This document shows positions 1 to 6,980 of a DNA stretch of 12,765 bases, in pieces. The position numbers and the translations under genes were made by a program. This DNA comes from JAWLCQ01 sp041687095 (lineage in GTDB: Bacteria > Planctomycetota > Phycisphaerae > SM23-33), in contig JAWLCQ010000148.1 of NCBI GenBank assembly GCA_041687095.1, forward strand, positions 1 to 12,765. The letters are read 5' to 3'. Each line of letters begins with the position of its first letter. Position 1 is the stretch's first letter. The notes below the pieces were generated by a model. It did not search any database, was not told the DNA's origin, and saw only the letters and a list, made by a program, of their open reading frames with translations.

Positions 1-27
1 CAGCTGTCAGCTAGAAGAAGAAGCGTC

Positions 28-170
28 GGGTGCCGTGGTTTGCGGAGCGCAGCGACGCAACCACGTTCCACCGGGTGCAGGAAGCTGGGTGCCACGGCTG
101 CGCTGTTTGCAGCCGTGCGACTCCCGGCGCGACTGGGGACTCGGCTGCAAACGGCGCAGCCGTGGCACCC
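28..170. repeat. Element A: two hairpins upstream of the dehydrogenase
   Basis: The second hairpin is nearly perfect: arms 87-115 and 142-170 match at 28 of 29 positions around a 26-nt loop. Each arm carries the word GTGCCACGGCTGCG or its complement. A weaker hairpin precedes it (29-44 with 56-72) and uses a related word (GGTGCCGTGG). Positions 1-14 (CAGCTGTCAGCTAG) look like the clipped end of a further iterated element. The element lies directly before the ribosome-binding site of the dehydrogenase, so it is either in the mRNA leader or around the promoter. The reading frame of that gene runs open back through it to position 30, which could mislead a gene caller into adding about 58 false residues. 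Confidence 0.85.
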
Positions 171-189
171 TCGCCCGTGGCAATACAAC

Positions 190-206
190 GGAAGGAAATG
201 ATAGTG
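190..206 (+). promoter_or_regulatory. Ribosome-binding site that favours the GTG start at 204
   Basis: The purine run GGAAGGA at 190-196 contains the Shine-Dalgarno core AAGGA. It lies 7 nt before GTG 204 but only 1 nt before the in-frame ATG at 198. Normal spacing therefore favours GTG 204. ATG 198 would add just two residues. Confidence 0.55.
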
Positions 207-1850
207 ACCAACCAGACGATCCCCTCCACCCAGTGGGCCGTGCAGCTCGTCGGCCCGGGTGAGCTGAAGCTCAACACCGACAAGCCCGTCCCCGCCCCGG
301 GCCCGCGGCAGATCCTCGCCCGCATCGAGGCCGTCGGTCTCTGCTTCTCCGACCTCAAGCTCCTCAAGCAGTTCGACGCCCACGTCCGCAAGAGCGAGGT
401 CATCGCCGGGCTCACCCCCGAACAGCTCGCCGAGATCCCCTCCTACGTCCCCGGAAAGAAGCCCACCGTCCCCGGGCACGAAGCCGTCTGCGAAATCGTC
501 GCCGTCGGCCCCGACGTCCAGCACCACCGCGTCGGGGAACGCTGCCTCATCCAGACCGACTACCGCTCGCTCAAGACGGCCGCCTCGGTCGCCGCGTTTG
601 GGTACAACTTCGAGGGCGCCCTGCAGGAGTACGCCCTCATGGACGAGCGGGTCGTCTTCGACCCCGCCCAGGGCGGGCGGTTCCTCATCCCCGTCGGGGA
701 GGAACTCAGCGCATCCGCGGTCGGGCTCGTCGAACCCTGGGCCTGCGTCGAGGACTCCTACGTCAACGAGGAGCGCCGCACCATCAAGGCCGGCGGCAAG
801 CTGCTCGTCGTCGCCGATAACGGGCACACGGTCCCCGACCTGTCCCGGTGCTACGCCCCCGAGGGCGGCCCGAAGACGTGCTTCGTCCTGTCGTCGGACG
901 CGACCAACGCCGCCCAGGTCGACCTGCTCAAGGACGAAGCCTTCGACGACATCATCTACTTCGGGTCCGACAAGGCGACGATCGAACTGCTCAACGACAA
1001 GCTCGCGACGCGGGGCATCCTCTGCATCGTGCTGGGCGGCAGGAAGATTGGGCAGCCCGTGAACATGGGCGTGGGACGGACGCACTACGGGATGACCCGC
1101 TGGATCGGGACGCAGGGCGACGACCCCACAGACGCCTACGCCATCATCCCCTGCTGCGGGGAGATCCGCGACGGGGACCGCGCCCTCATCGTCGGGGCCG
1201 GCGGCCCCATGGGCCAGATGCACGTCATCCGCGACGTCTGCAGCGGGCACACGGGCGTGGAGATCGTGGGCACGGACTTCGACGAGTCCCGCCTCGCGTC
1301 GCTCCTGGAGCGCGCCCAGCCCCTCGCCAACGCCAACGGGGTCAAGCTCTCCCTCGTGAACCCCAAGGCCAACCCCCCGCAGGGCCGCTTCACCTACATC
1401 GCGATCATGGCCCCCGTTCCCCAGCTTCTCGCCGATTCCATCGGCCAGGCGGGCGACGGGGCGCTGATCAACCTCTTCGCGGGCATCCCGGCGTCGGTGA
1501 AGCACGAGATCGACCTCGACACCTACATCGCCCGCAAGGCGTACATCTTCGGGACCAGCGGGTCGGTCATCCGCGACATGAAGATCGTCCTCGAGAAGGT
1601 CCAGCAGAACCGCCTCGACACCAACATGTCCGTCGACGCCGTCTGCGGCATGGCCGGGGCGATCGACGGGATGGCGGCCGTCGAGAACCGCACGCTGGCG
1701 GGCAAGATCATCGCGTACCCCGCGCTGCACGAGCTGCCGCTGATCCCGCTGGCGGAGATGGGCAAGCACTACCCCACCGTCGCCGCCAAGCTCCGCAACG
1801 GCGTGTGGACGAAGGAAGCGGAGGACGAGCTGCTCCGCGTGGCGACGTAG
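204..1850 (+). CDS. Zinc-type medium-chain dehydrogenase with two cofactor-type domains
   Basis: The product is a 548-residue NAD(P)-dependent alcohol/polyol dehydrogenase-like protein, presumably cytoplasmic. Catalytic zinc ligands of the medium-chain dehydrogenase (MDR) family are visible: Cys47 in GLCFSDL, His92-Glu93 in PGHE, and Glu177 in GLVEPWACVED. The four-Cys structural zinc lobe is not seen. The family usually has about 340-400 residues. The excess comes from two consecutive Rossmann-like segments. The first (about 197-310) begins GGKLLVVADNG and lacks a GxGxxG loop. The second (about 323-520) begins DGDRALIVGAGGPMG (GAGGPMG at 331-337) and ends with the usual GKIIAYP strand. Ketose-phosphate or polyol reduction would fit the neighbouring sugar kinase, but the substrate cannot be read from sequence. 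The start is chosen from the Shine-Dalgarno spacing. The stop TAG is 2 nt before repeat element B. Confidence 0.87.
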   Translation: MTNQTIPSTQWAVQLVGPGELKLNTDKPVPAPGPRQILARIEAVGLCFSDLKLLKQFDAHVRKSEVIAGLTPEQLAEIPSYVPGKKPTVPGHEAVCEIVAVGPDVQHHRVGERCLIQTDYRSLKTAASVAAFGYNFEGALQEYALMDERVVFDPAQGGRFLIPVGEELSASAVGLVEPWACVEDSYVNEERRTIKAGGKLLVVADNGHTVPDLSRCYAPEGGPKTCFVLSSDATNAAQVDLLKDEAFDDIIYFGSDKATIELLNDKLATRGILCIVLGGRKIGQPVNMGVGRTHYGMTRWIGTQGDDPTDAYAIIPCCGEIRDGDRALIVGAGGPMGQMHVIRDVCSGHTGVEIVGTDFDESRLASLLERAQPLANANGVKLSLVNPKANPPQGRFTYIAIMAPVPQLLADSIGQAGDGALINLFAGIPASVKHEIDLDTYIARKAYIFGTSGSVIRDMKIVLEKVQQNRLDTNMSVDAVCGMAGAIDGMAAVENRTLAGKIIAYPALHELPLIPLAEMGKHYPTVAAKLRNGVWTKEAEDELLRVAT

Positions 1851-1852
1851 TC

Positions 1853-2050
1853 CACGAATTGCACGAATTGCACGAAGCCCGTAGGGCGTGCAAGCGGCGG
1901 AGCGAAGCGGAGACGCTTGCGCGCGGGATGTGCGATCCTGCGCGCAGGATCGCACATCCCGCGCGCAGGTCCCTCCGCTTCGCTGCGGGCCCTGCACGCC
2001 CTACAACTGCACGCCCTACAACTGCGCGGCCTACAACTGCGCGGCCTACA
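1853..2050. repeat. Element B: nested palindrome between convergent genes
   Basis: The left edge holds two 9-mers CACGAATTG (1853-1870) and a partial third. Three nested stems follow: GTAGGGCGTGCA at 1881-1892 pairs perfectly with 1993-2004; 1900-1912 pairs with 1973-1985 at 12 of 13 positions; and 1918-1967 is a perfect 50-bp palindrome centred between 1942 and 1943. The right edge has three 15-mers CTACAACTGCRCSSC (2001-2045) and the start of a fourth. That fourth unit supplies the TAG stop of the kinase gene. Lying between two convergent genes, it could end transcription from both sides, but no T-run is present. Confidence 0.92.
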
Positions 2051-2990
2051 GCTCTGTCAGGACCACCTTCTCCTGGAGGGCGAAGAACTCGTCGGTGTCG
2101 AAGTCCGCGGGGCTGAAGGTGAAGGCGGAGGCGGTGGCGCAGGCGACGGCCTCGGTGAAGATCTGGCGGATCGGCTGCTCCCGCCACGTCCCGGCCATGA
2201 ACCCCGCCAGCAGCGAGTCGCCGCATCCCACGGTGTTCACCACCCGCGTGGGGGCCACCTCCACGTACGCGTGCAGCGCCAGGTCCTTGCGGAACAGGTA
2301 CGCCCCGTGGGCGCCGCGGGTGAAGATCACGATCTCGCAGTGGGCGGTGAGGGCGCGGGCGGCGGCGATCTGTTCGTCCAGCGTCTGCAGGTCCCGGCCG
2401 GCGAGGGTGGCCAGTTCGAGGGCGTTGGGCTTGATCAGCCACAACCGCCGCCCCGCCATCGCCCGCAGCGCCGCCCCCGTGGTGTCCACGGAGACGCGGG
2501 CGCCCGCGGCGGTGCAGGAGTCGACGAGGTCGGCGAAGACCTCGGGCGAGACGCCCGGGGGCAGCGAGCCGCTGAAGGCAATGATGCTCTCGCGCGCCGC
2601 CAGCAGATGCAGCTTCTTCCGCAACCGCTCCAGCGACCGCGGGGGCACCTCGAGCCCCACGTCGCGGATGTGCGTGTCCGTGCCCGAGACGGGGTCGGTA
2701 ATCGTCACGTTCTCCCGCGTGCGCCCCGGGAGGGGGAAGAGTTCGTCGTTGACGAAGTCGTGCTCCAGCAGCGGGGCGAACTCGAAGCGGTTCGCCTCGC
2801 CCAAAAAGCCCGTGGCGATGCTGTGCACCCCCAGGTGCGCCAGGGCGCGCGACACATTCAGCGCCTTGCCCCCCGCCGACCGGAGCAGCTCGCGGCCGGC
2901 CTGGTGCGCGCCGATGCGGAAGTCACGCACCTCCAGGATGCGGTCGACGGCGGGGTTCATTCCGACGGTGACGATGGATGTTGCGGGCAT
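2046..2990 (-). CDS. PfkB-family sugar kinase, 1-phosphofructokinase-like
   Basis: The product is a 314-residue ribokinase/PfkB-fold kinase that transfers phosphate from ATP to a sugar phosphate. N-terminal VTVGMNPAVDRILEV resembles the TLNPAxD start of 1-phosphofructokinases and tagatose-6-phosphate kinases. GGKALNVSRAL (about 40-50) is the first PfkB signature. SGSLPPGVSP, IKPNALEL and NTVGCGDSLLAGF follow, with Asp258 as catalytic base. The length is normal for the family. The frame is open back to 3080, but that extension (MFRISCFGFR...) only translates repeat element C, so the ATG at 2990, just before the conserved N-terminus, is chosen. No clear Shine-Dalgarno site is visible. The substrate (fructose 1-phosphate or tagatose 6-phosphate) is not decided. 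The stop TAG lies inside element B. Confidence 0.9.
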   Translation of the reverse strand: MPATSIVTVGMNPAVDRILEVRDFRIGAHQAGRELLRSAGGKALNVSRALAHLGVHSIATGFLGEANRFEFAPLLEHDFVNDELFPLPGRTRENVTITDPVSGTDTHIRDVGLEVPPRSLERLRKKLHLLAARESIIAFSGSLPPGVSPEVFADLVDSCTAAGARVSVDTTGAALRAMAGRRLWLIKPNALELATLAGRDLQTLDEQIAAARALTAHCEIVIFTRGAHGAYLFRKDLALHAYVEVAPTRVVNTVGCGDSLLAGFMAGTWREQPIRQIFTEAVACATASAFTFSPADFDTDEFFALQEKVVLTEL

Positions 2991-3046
2991 GCGGCTAATC
3001 GTAGTGAATCGGAGGATCTTCGCAAGGGGCGGCCGCCGCACACTGC

Positions 3047-3241
3047 AAATCCGAAATCCGAAGCACGAAATCCGAAACAAATCCCAAATCCAAAGGACCG
3101 AGACCTAAAACGCGCCCCCTGCGATGAGGCTTCGATTGCGACCTCCCATCCCCGCGGGTGGCGGGAACGTTTCTGTCATTTGGATTTGCCGTTTTGAGCT
3201 TGTTTCGGATTTCGGATTTCGGATTTCGAGTTTCGGATTTG
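3047..3241. repeat. Element C: long hairpin of TTCGGAT/ATCCGAA heptamers
   Basis: The right arm has five heptamers in unbroken phase at 3204-3238 (TTCGGAT three times, TTCGAGT, TTCGGAT). The left arm from 3049 reads ATCCGAA, ATCCGAA, GCACGAA, ATCCGAA, then ACAAATC and CCAAATC in the same phase. The inner flanks continue the pairing (CAAATCCAAA against TTTGGATTTG at 3180-3188). The unpaired middle (about 3100-3170) contains CCCGCGGG. It fills most of the 308-nt gap between the 3' end of lipA and the 5' end of the kinase gene, so it could form the 3' end of the lipBA transcript. Translated frames of this DNA give spurious FRISDFGFRISS-type peptides. Confidence 0.9.
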
Positions 3242-3298
3242 AGGCGTGTCCACGGGCTCAGACGCCCGCCAAGACCCCACCAGCAGCCAGCTCCCTCA

Positions 3299-4222
3299 TC
3301 ATCCGCATTCCCCCGCGTTCGTCCCCGCCTCACCGGCGGCCGTCCGGAAGACTTCCTCCGCATGGTAGGACGAGCGGACGAACGGGCCGGCCGCGACGGC
3401 GGCGAAACCCATCGCGCGCCCCTGCCGCTCGTACTCGCCGAAGCGCTCGGGGGGGACGAACTCGATAACCGGCGCATGGCCGGGCGACGGGGCCAGGTAC
3501 TGCCCGATCGTGACGATGTCGCACCCCACGCCCCGCAGGTCGCGGAGGACGGCGAGGATCTCGTCGTCGCGCTCGCCCAGCCCCACCATCAACCCGCTCT
3601 TGGTGTGGACGCCCGGGGCGTGGCGCTTGGCGTGCTCCAGGACGCCCAGCGAGCGGGCGTAGAGGGCCTGGGGGCGGACGGGGGCGTACAGGCGGGGAAC
3701 GGTCTCGACGTTGTGGTTGAAGATGTGGGGGTGGGCGGCGAGCACGGTGTCGATGGCGGGCTCGGCGCCCTGGAAGTCGGGCGTGAGGACCTCGATGACC
3801 GCCTGGGGCAACCGAGCGCGAACGGCGGCGATGGCGGCGGCGAAGTGGGCGCTCCCGCCATCGGGCAGGTCGTCACGGGTCACCGAGGTGATCACCACGT
3901 GCCGCAGCCGCAGTCGGGCCGCGGCCTCGGCGACGCGGGCGGGCTCGTCGGGATCGGGCGGGGCGAGCTGGGCGGCGTGGTCGATGGCGCAGAAGCGGCA
4001 GGAGCGGGTGCAGCGTTCGCCCAGGATCAGAAACGTCGCCGTCCCCCGCGCATAGCACTCCGCCTGGTTCGGGCAATGGGCGCCCGAGCAGACGGTGTGC
4101 AGACCCAGGCCCTGCAGCATGTCGCGCACGTGCTCCCAGCGATGGCTCATGTCCAGACGCTTGGTGAGCCATCGCGGCAGCCGCTGGGGAGGGATCGGGG
4201 ATTTCGTGTCGCGTTCGCTCAT
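3299..4222 (-). CDS. lipA: Lipoyl synthase
   Basis: LipA is a radical-SAM enzyme that inserts two sulfurs into protein-bound octanoyl groups, giving the lipoyl cofactor of pyruvate and 2-oxoglutarate dehydrogenases and the glycine cleavage H protein. Both iron-sulfur sites are intact. The auxiliary cluster motif CSGAHCPNQAEC has Cys45, Cys50 and Cys56 in the C-x4-C-x5-C pattern. The radical-SAM motif CTRSCRFC has Cys71, Cys75 and Cys78. The conserved C-terminal RSSY is at 283-286, followed by a short tail. The length of 307 is typical. The start ATG overlaps the lipB stop by four bases (ATGA), which implies translational coupling and a lipB-lipA operon. Confidence 0.97.
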   Translation of the reverse strand: MSERDTKSPIPPQRLPRWLTKRLDMSHRWEHVRDMLQGLGLHTVCSGAHCPNQAECYARGTATFLILGERCTRSCRFCAIDHAAQLAPPDPDEPARVAEAAARLRLRHVVITSVTRDDLPDGGSAHFAAAIAAVRARLPQAVIEVLTPDFQGAEPAIDTVLAAHPHIFNHNVETVPRLYAPVRPQALYARSLGVLEHAKRHAPGVHTKSGLMVGLGERDDEILAVLRDLRGVGCDIVTIGQYLAPSPGHAPVIEFVPPERFGEYERQGRAMGFAAVAAGPFVRSSYHAEEVFRTAAGEAGTNAGECG

Positions 4223-4896
4223 GGTTCCCTCACCACCCTATCGTACTCGAACACCTCCGCAAAGCACTCCACGAGCGGGCCCTTGATCTCCTCCACCGTC
4301 ACCGGGCGGCCGAGCAGGTCGGCCATGCTGGTCACCCCCCGCTCGCGGATGCCGCACGGGATGATCGCCTCGAAGCCCGACAGGTCCGGGCAGACGTTCA
4401 GGGCAAAGCCGTGGTACGTGATCCAGCGGGTGACGGCAATGCCGATGGCGGCGACTTTGCGGTCGCCCACCCACACGCCCGTCCAGCCCCTCACGCGGAT
4501 CCCCTGCAGCCCGTACCGCCCCAGCAGGCGGATAAGCACCTCCTCCAGGTTGCGGAGGTAGGCGTGCAGGTCGCGCTGCCGGCGGTCCAGGCGGAGGATG
4601 GGGTAGCCCACCAGTTGCCCCCGCCCGTGCCACGTGACCTCGCCCCCGCGGGCGGTCTCCCACACGGTGACCCCGCGGGCAGCGAGTTGTTCGCGCGGGA
4701 GGAGGATGTTGGCGTCATCGGCGCCCCGGCCGAGGGTGAGGACGGGCGGGTCGTGTTCGACGAGCAGGAGCACGTCCTGAGCGGCGGGGTCGGCCTTGAG
4801 CCGGTCAACGGAGGCGATCTGAAGTTCCAGGCCCGCCGGGTAGGCCAGTGTCCCCAGGTCGCGGCAGATCAGGGTGCTGACGGGATGAGTGGTCAT
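4219..4896 (-). CDS. lipB: Lipoyl(octanoyl) transferase
   Basis: LipB moves octanoate from acyl carrier protein to a lysine of lipoyl domains, making the substrate for LipA encoded just downstream. The 225-residue protein has the family signature RGGEVTWHGRGQLVGYP (83-99), with HGRGQ in place of the more common HGPGQ. It also has the catalytic Lys147 (KVAAIGI) and Cys181 (IIPCGI). The start at 4896 gives a full-length N-terminus. No Shine-Dalgarno sequence is obvious. An intrinsic terminator for the gene upstream ends only about 20 nt before this start, so the lipB promoter must overlap that terminator or the end of the upstream gene, or lipB depends on read-through. Confidence 0.97.
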   Translation of the reverse strand: MTTHPVSTLICRDLGTLAYPAGLELQIASVDRLKADPAAQDVLLLVEHDPPVLTLGRGADDANILLPREQLAARGVTVWETARGGEVTWHGRGQLVGYPILRLDRRQRDLHAYLRNLEEVLIRLLGRYGLQGIRVRGWTGVWVGDRKVAAIGIAVTRWITYHGFALNVCPDLSGFEAIIPCGIRERGVTSMADLLGRPVTVEEIKGPLVECFAEVFEYDRVVREP

Positions 4897-4916
4897 AGCT
4901 GTGCGGGGACGGAGAG

Positions 4917-4951
4917 AAAAAAGCGGGCGGGCCCGTGGTGGGCCCGCCCGC
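4917..4951 (-). terminator. Intrinsic terminator of the PEP-CTERM gene
   Basis: A perfect 12-bp GC-only stem (4923-4934 with 4940-4951) closes a 5-nt loop. On the minus strand it is followed by six T residues (A-run at 4917-4922). It begins 36 nt after the stop codon of the upstream PEP-CTERM gene. It is the only hairpin in the window with a proper T-tract. Confidence 0.92.
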
Positions 4952-4987
4952 GTATGGCTCGCTTCATGCTTGCTGCAGTGCCCGGCG

Positions 4988-6277
4988 TTAGTTGCGGCGA
5001 CGGCGGGCGAGCAGGACCAGGCCGCCGAGGCCCAGCAGGCTCAGGGTGGCCGGCTCGGGGATGACGGCGAACTGGGAGTTGTGGTCGAGGACCGCCCAGA
5101 CCTTGTGGTTGACGGTATCCACGCCCCACGACCCCAGCGTCATCGGGCTGCCCGCGCCGATCCAGCTATCCTGGATGTTGGCCGTGCCGGCGTTCATCCC
5201 AGGGGTGTTCTTCAGGATCGCGTTCTCCCACACGCCGGTGGTCTGGTTGTAGGTCGCCAGGTAGATCAGGCCCCAGGCGGCCAGCTCGGCCTCGGAGAAG
5301 ACCGTGTTGGGGTAGCGGAAGAGGGTGGGGTCGTAGTCCATCTCCAGGACGTACTTCTGCGTCCCCGTCCCGTTGAGGCTCAGCACGTCGCTGATGAGCC
5401 CGTCGTTGTACTTCTCGTCGGGCAGGGGGGGCGACGTGGGCGTGCCGCCCTCGGCATCGGTGGTCTCGTTCATCGTGCGGGTCCGCCAGGCCATCTCGAC
5501 GGTCTGCGTCCCCGTCGTGCCGTTCGTCCCGCCGATCAGCGAGGCGGTGGTGCCCTTCATCGGCCCGCCGCCCGTTCCGGTGGTGTCCACGACGACGGTG
5601 GTCATGTTGTACGCGGCCCCGGCGTCGAAGGTCAGGGACTTCTTCCCGCCCCACGACGACATCGAGTTGCTCGCGTCCGCCGTCGCGTTGCCGTCGAACG
5701 GATCCTCGCCGCCGCCGCCGCCGAAGTTCGCGGCCTCGCCGCCGACGATCGTGCCGGTGAAGTCCTGCGAGAAGACCCCGCCGGTGGCGGTGGCCCGGCT
5801 GACCTTGAAGTTCAGATTGACCGTCGCCCCGGAGGCCACCACGACCTGCAGCAGGTCCATGGTCTGCCGACGGGCGGTGTCCCGAATCGTGAACACCCCG
5901 CCGATCTCGCTGGTGGACTCGAACGGCGCCGTCGTGGCCAGGAGGTCGGTATCGAGGAGCGTCCAGTGGGTGTCCTTGGGCAGGTCCGCCGCGAGGTACT
6001 GCGCGTTGGTCATGGTCGGGGTCGGCAGGAAGCCCATGACCAGCACCTGGTTCAGCGACCCGACGATGCCCGTGTAGCCCGTCTCGGTGTCCGCCCCGCC
6101 GATCAGCCAGTCGGGGTTGTAGTCCGCCGAGCTGGCGTCGTCGGCGGTGAACGTCAGCATGTAGCTGTACAGCCCGCCCCCGACGTCCGTCATGGTGGGA
6201 TTGAGCAGAATCATGCCTGCGGGGGCAGCCAGGGGGAACATCACAAGAGCCAGACAGAGAACTGCGAGCCTTCTCAT
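4988..6277 (-). CDS. Secreted PEP-CTERM sorting-domain protein, function unknown
   Basis: The protein has 429 residues with a signal peptide (MRRLAVLCLALVMFPLAAPAG) and a C-terminal exosortase sorting tail: PEPATL, a hydrophobic stretch, then ARRRRN. By family knowledge it is exported and then processed by an exosortase, which is not encoded here. The body is rich in Thr, Gly and Asn. It looks beta-rich, has a glycine run (GGGGG) near the middle, and matches no domain I recognise. The frame stays open upstream to 6319, but AAGGAG lies 7 nt before ATG 6277, and the signal peptide begins there. It is monocistronic: a strong terminator follows, and a long non-coding region precedes. Confidence 0.9.
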   Translation of the reverse strand: MRRLAVLCLALVMFPLAAPAGMILLNPTMTDVGGGLYSYMLTFTADDASSADYNPDWLIGGADTETGYTGIVGSLNQVLVMGFLPTPTMTNAQYLAADLPKDTHWTLLDTDLLATTAPFESTSEIGGVFTIRDTARRQTMDLLQVVVASGATVNLNFKVSRATATGGVFSQDFTGTIVGGEAANFGGGGGEDPFDGNATADASNSMSSWGGKKSLTFDAGAAYNMTTVVVDTTGTGGGPMKGTTASLIGGTNGTTGTQTVEMAWRTRTMNETTDAEGGTPTSPPLPDEKYNDGLISDVLSLNGTGTQKYVLEMDYDPTLFRYPNTVFSEAELAAWGLIYLATYNQTTGVWENAILKNTPGMNAGTANIQDSWIGAGSPMTLGSWGVDTVNHKVWAVLDHNSQFAVIPEPATLSLLGLGGLVLLARRRRN

Positions 6278-6290
6278 TCTCCTTCTCCTT
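6278..6290 (-). promoter_or_regulatory. Strong Shine-Dalgarno site that fixes the PEP-CTERM start
   Basis: Read on the minus strand, AAGGAGAAGGAGA directly precedes ATG 6277. The first AAGGAG has 7-nt spacing. This is one of the clearest ribosome-binding sites in the window and rules out the 14-residue longer reading. Confidence 0.85.
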
Positions 6291-6458
6291 TTTCCTCGTT
6301 TTTCTCGGCCTTTGAGCAAGGCACTAATGCATTGAGCACAGAAAGGCGTTCAGTAATGTGATCGAGCCAGTGGGAACTTGAGCCATTCTCACTTGCCACA
6401 TACTAGCACGACTTCCCCAATCCTGCAAGAGACTTTAGGAACAAGGATGCAGATTTTC

Positions 6459-6599
6459 GGTGGCCTTGCCCTACGACATAACCTAGGTTTCCCTGTAGGT
6501 GCGCTTCGGGGAGACCGCGTACGGCAAAGAACCTACTGGGCCCGGGTCCTGCAAAAGGCCCAGCACAGGGGGACACCCGCAAGGCGCCCAGGGACCACC
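6459..6599. ncRNA. Candidate structured RNA with a multi-arm junction
   Basis: A 10-bp closing helix pairs 6459-6468 (GGTGGCCTTG) with 6589-6599 (CAGGGACCACC), with one bulged A. Inside it are GTAGGT/ACCTAC (6495-6500 with 6531-6536), a small CCG-CGTA-CGG hairpin, TGGGCC/GGCCCA (6537-6542 with 6557-6562), and a short GGG-ACA-CCC hairpin. These helices are compatible with each other. I find no signature of tmRNA, RNase P RNA, SRP RNA, tRNA or a common riboswitch. The strand is undecided. Hand pairing in GC-rich DNA easily produces such folds, so confidence is low. Confidence 0.3.
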
Positions 6600-6980
6600 C
6601 TCGCATAATTCTCTTTTCACAAAAGAGCTACTAAATGTCGCTGGACCAAAGGATCGGCACGCCCGCGGCGGGTGGAGGCGCGTCCCCCGGGGCCCTGCGT
6701 CGGAAACCTGGCATCGTCCTCCCCGGGGGGACGGAGGGACGACGTGACGGGCTCAAGCGGCGACTGAAAGACTCTCCGGCATTTCCTACCATAAGACAAG
6801 TACCAACAATCACTTAACCATTAGACCTCGCAAGGCATATACCCTCCGGAGCCCCACCACACCCTTCCACCTCCACGCGTCCCCACCCCTCCAATGGAAG
6901 TGGATGGGTCTTTTCCCCGAGGCCGGGGCCGGGGCTTTCGAGTAAAATGCGGGGCCCGAGATCCGGGCATGGAGTGAGCC
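6600..6980. other. Non-coding stretch with strong hairpins before the HAD gene
   Basis: No convincing gene is seen; short open frames here lack recognisable features. Contents: a perfect 7-bp hairpin CTCTTTT-CAC-AAAAGAG (6611-6627); a GC-rich stem pairing 6681-6692 with 6721-6733 with one extra G; and an AT-richer stretch at 6785-6840 that could hold a promoter. A TAAAAT box at 6943-6948, some 32 nt before the HAD start, resembles a -10 element but has no matching -35 at standard spacing. Confidence 0.4.

Noticed and set aside
30..203. N-terminal extension of the dehydrogenase reading frame
   Set aside because: It translates repeat element A, has no family similarity, and a better-spaced start lies at 204.
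848..2116. 422-residue Arg-rich plus-strand frame
   Set aside because: Shadow of the dehydrogenase frame, a common effect in GC-rich DNA.
2991..3080. 30-residue N-terminal extension of the sugar kinase
   Set aside because: It translates element C words (FRISCFGFRI). The conserved kinase N-terminus begins right after ATG 2990.
4889..6361. 490-residue plus-strand frame opposite the PEP-CTERM gene
   Set aside because: Antisense shadow. The minus-strand frame has a signal peptide, sorting tail, ribosome-binding site and terminator.
6378..6608. 76-residue plus-strand open frame
   Set aside because: No recognisable domain or good ribosome-binding site; it overlaps the candidate structured RNA.
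6300..6980. tmRNA, RNase P RNA, SRP RNA, tRNA or a known riboswitch
   Set aside because: Looked for their signature sequences on both strands and found none.
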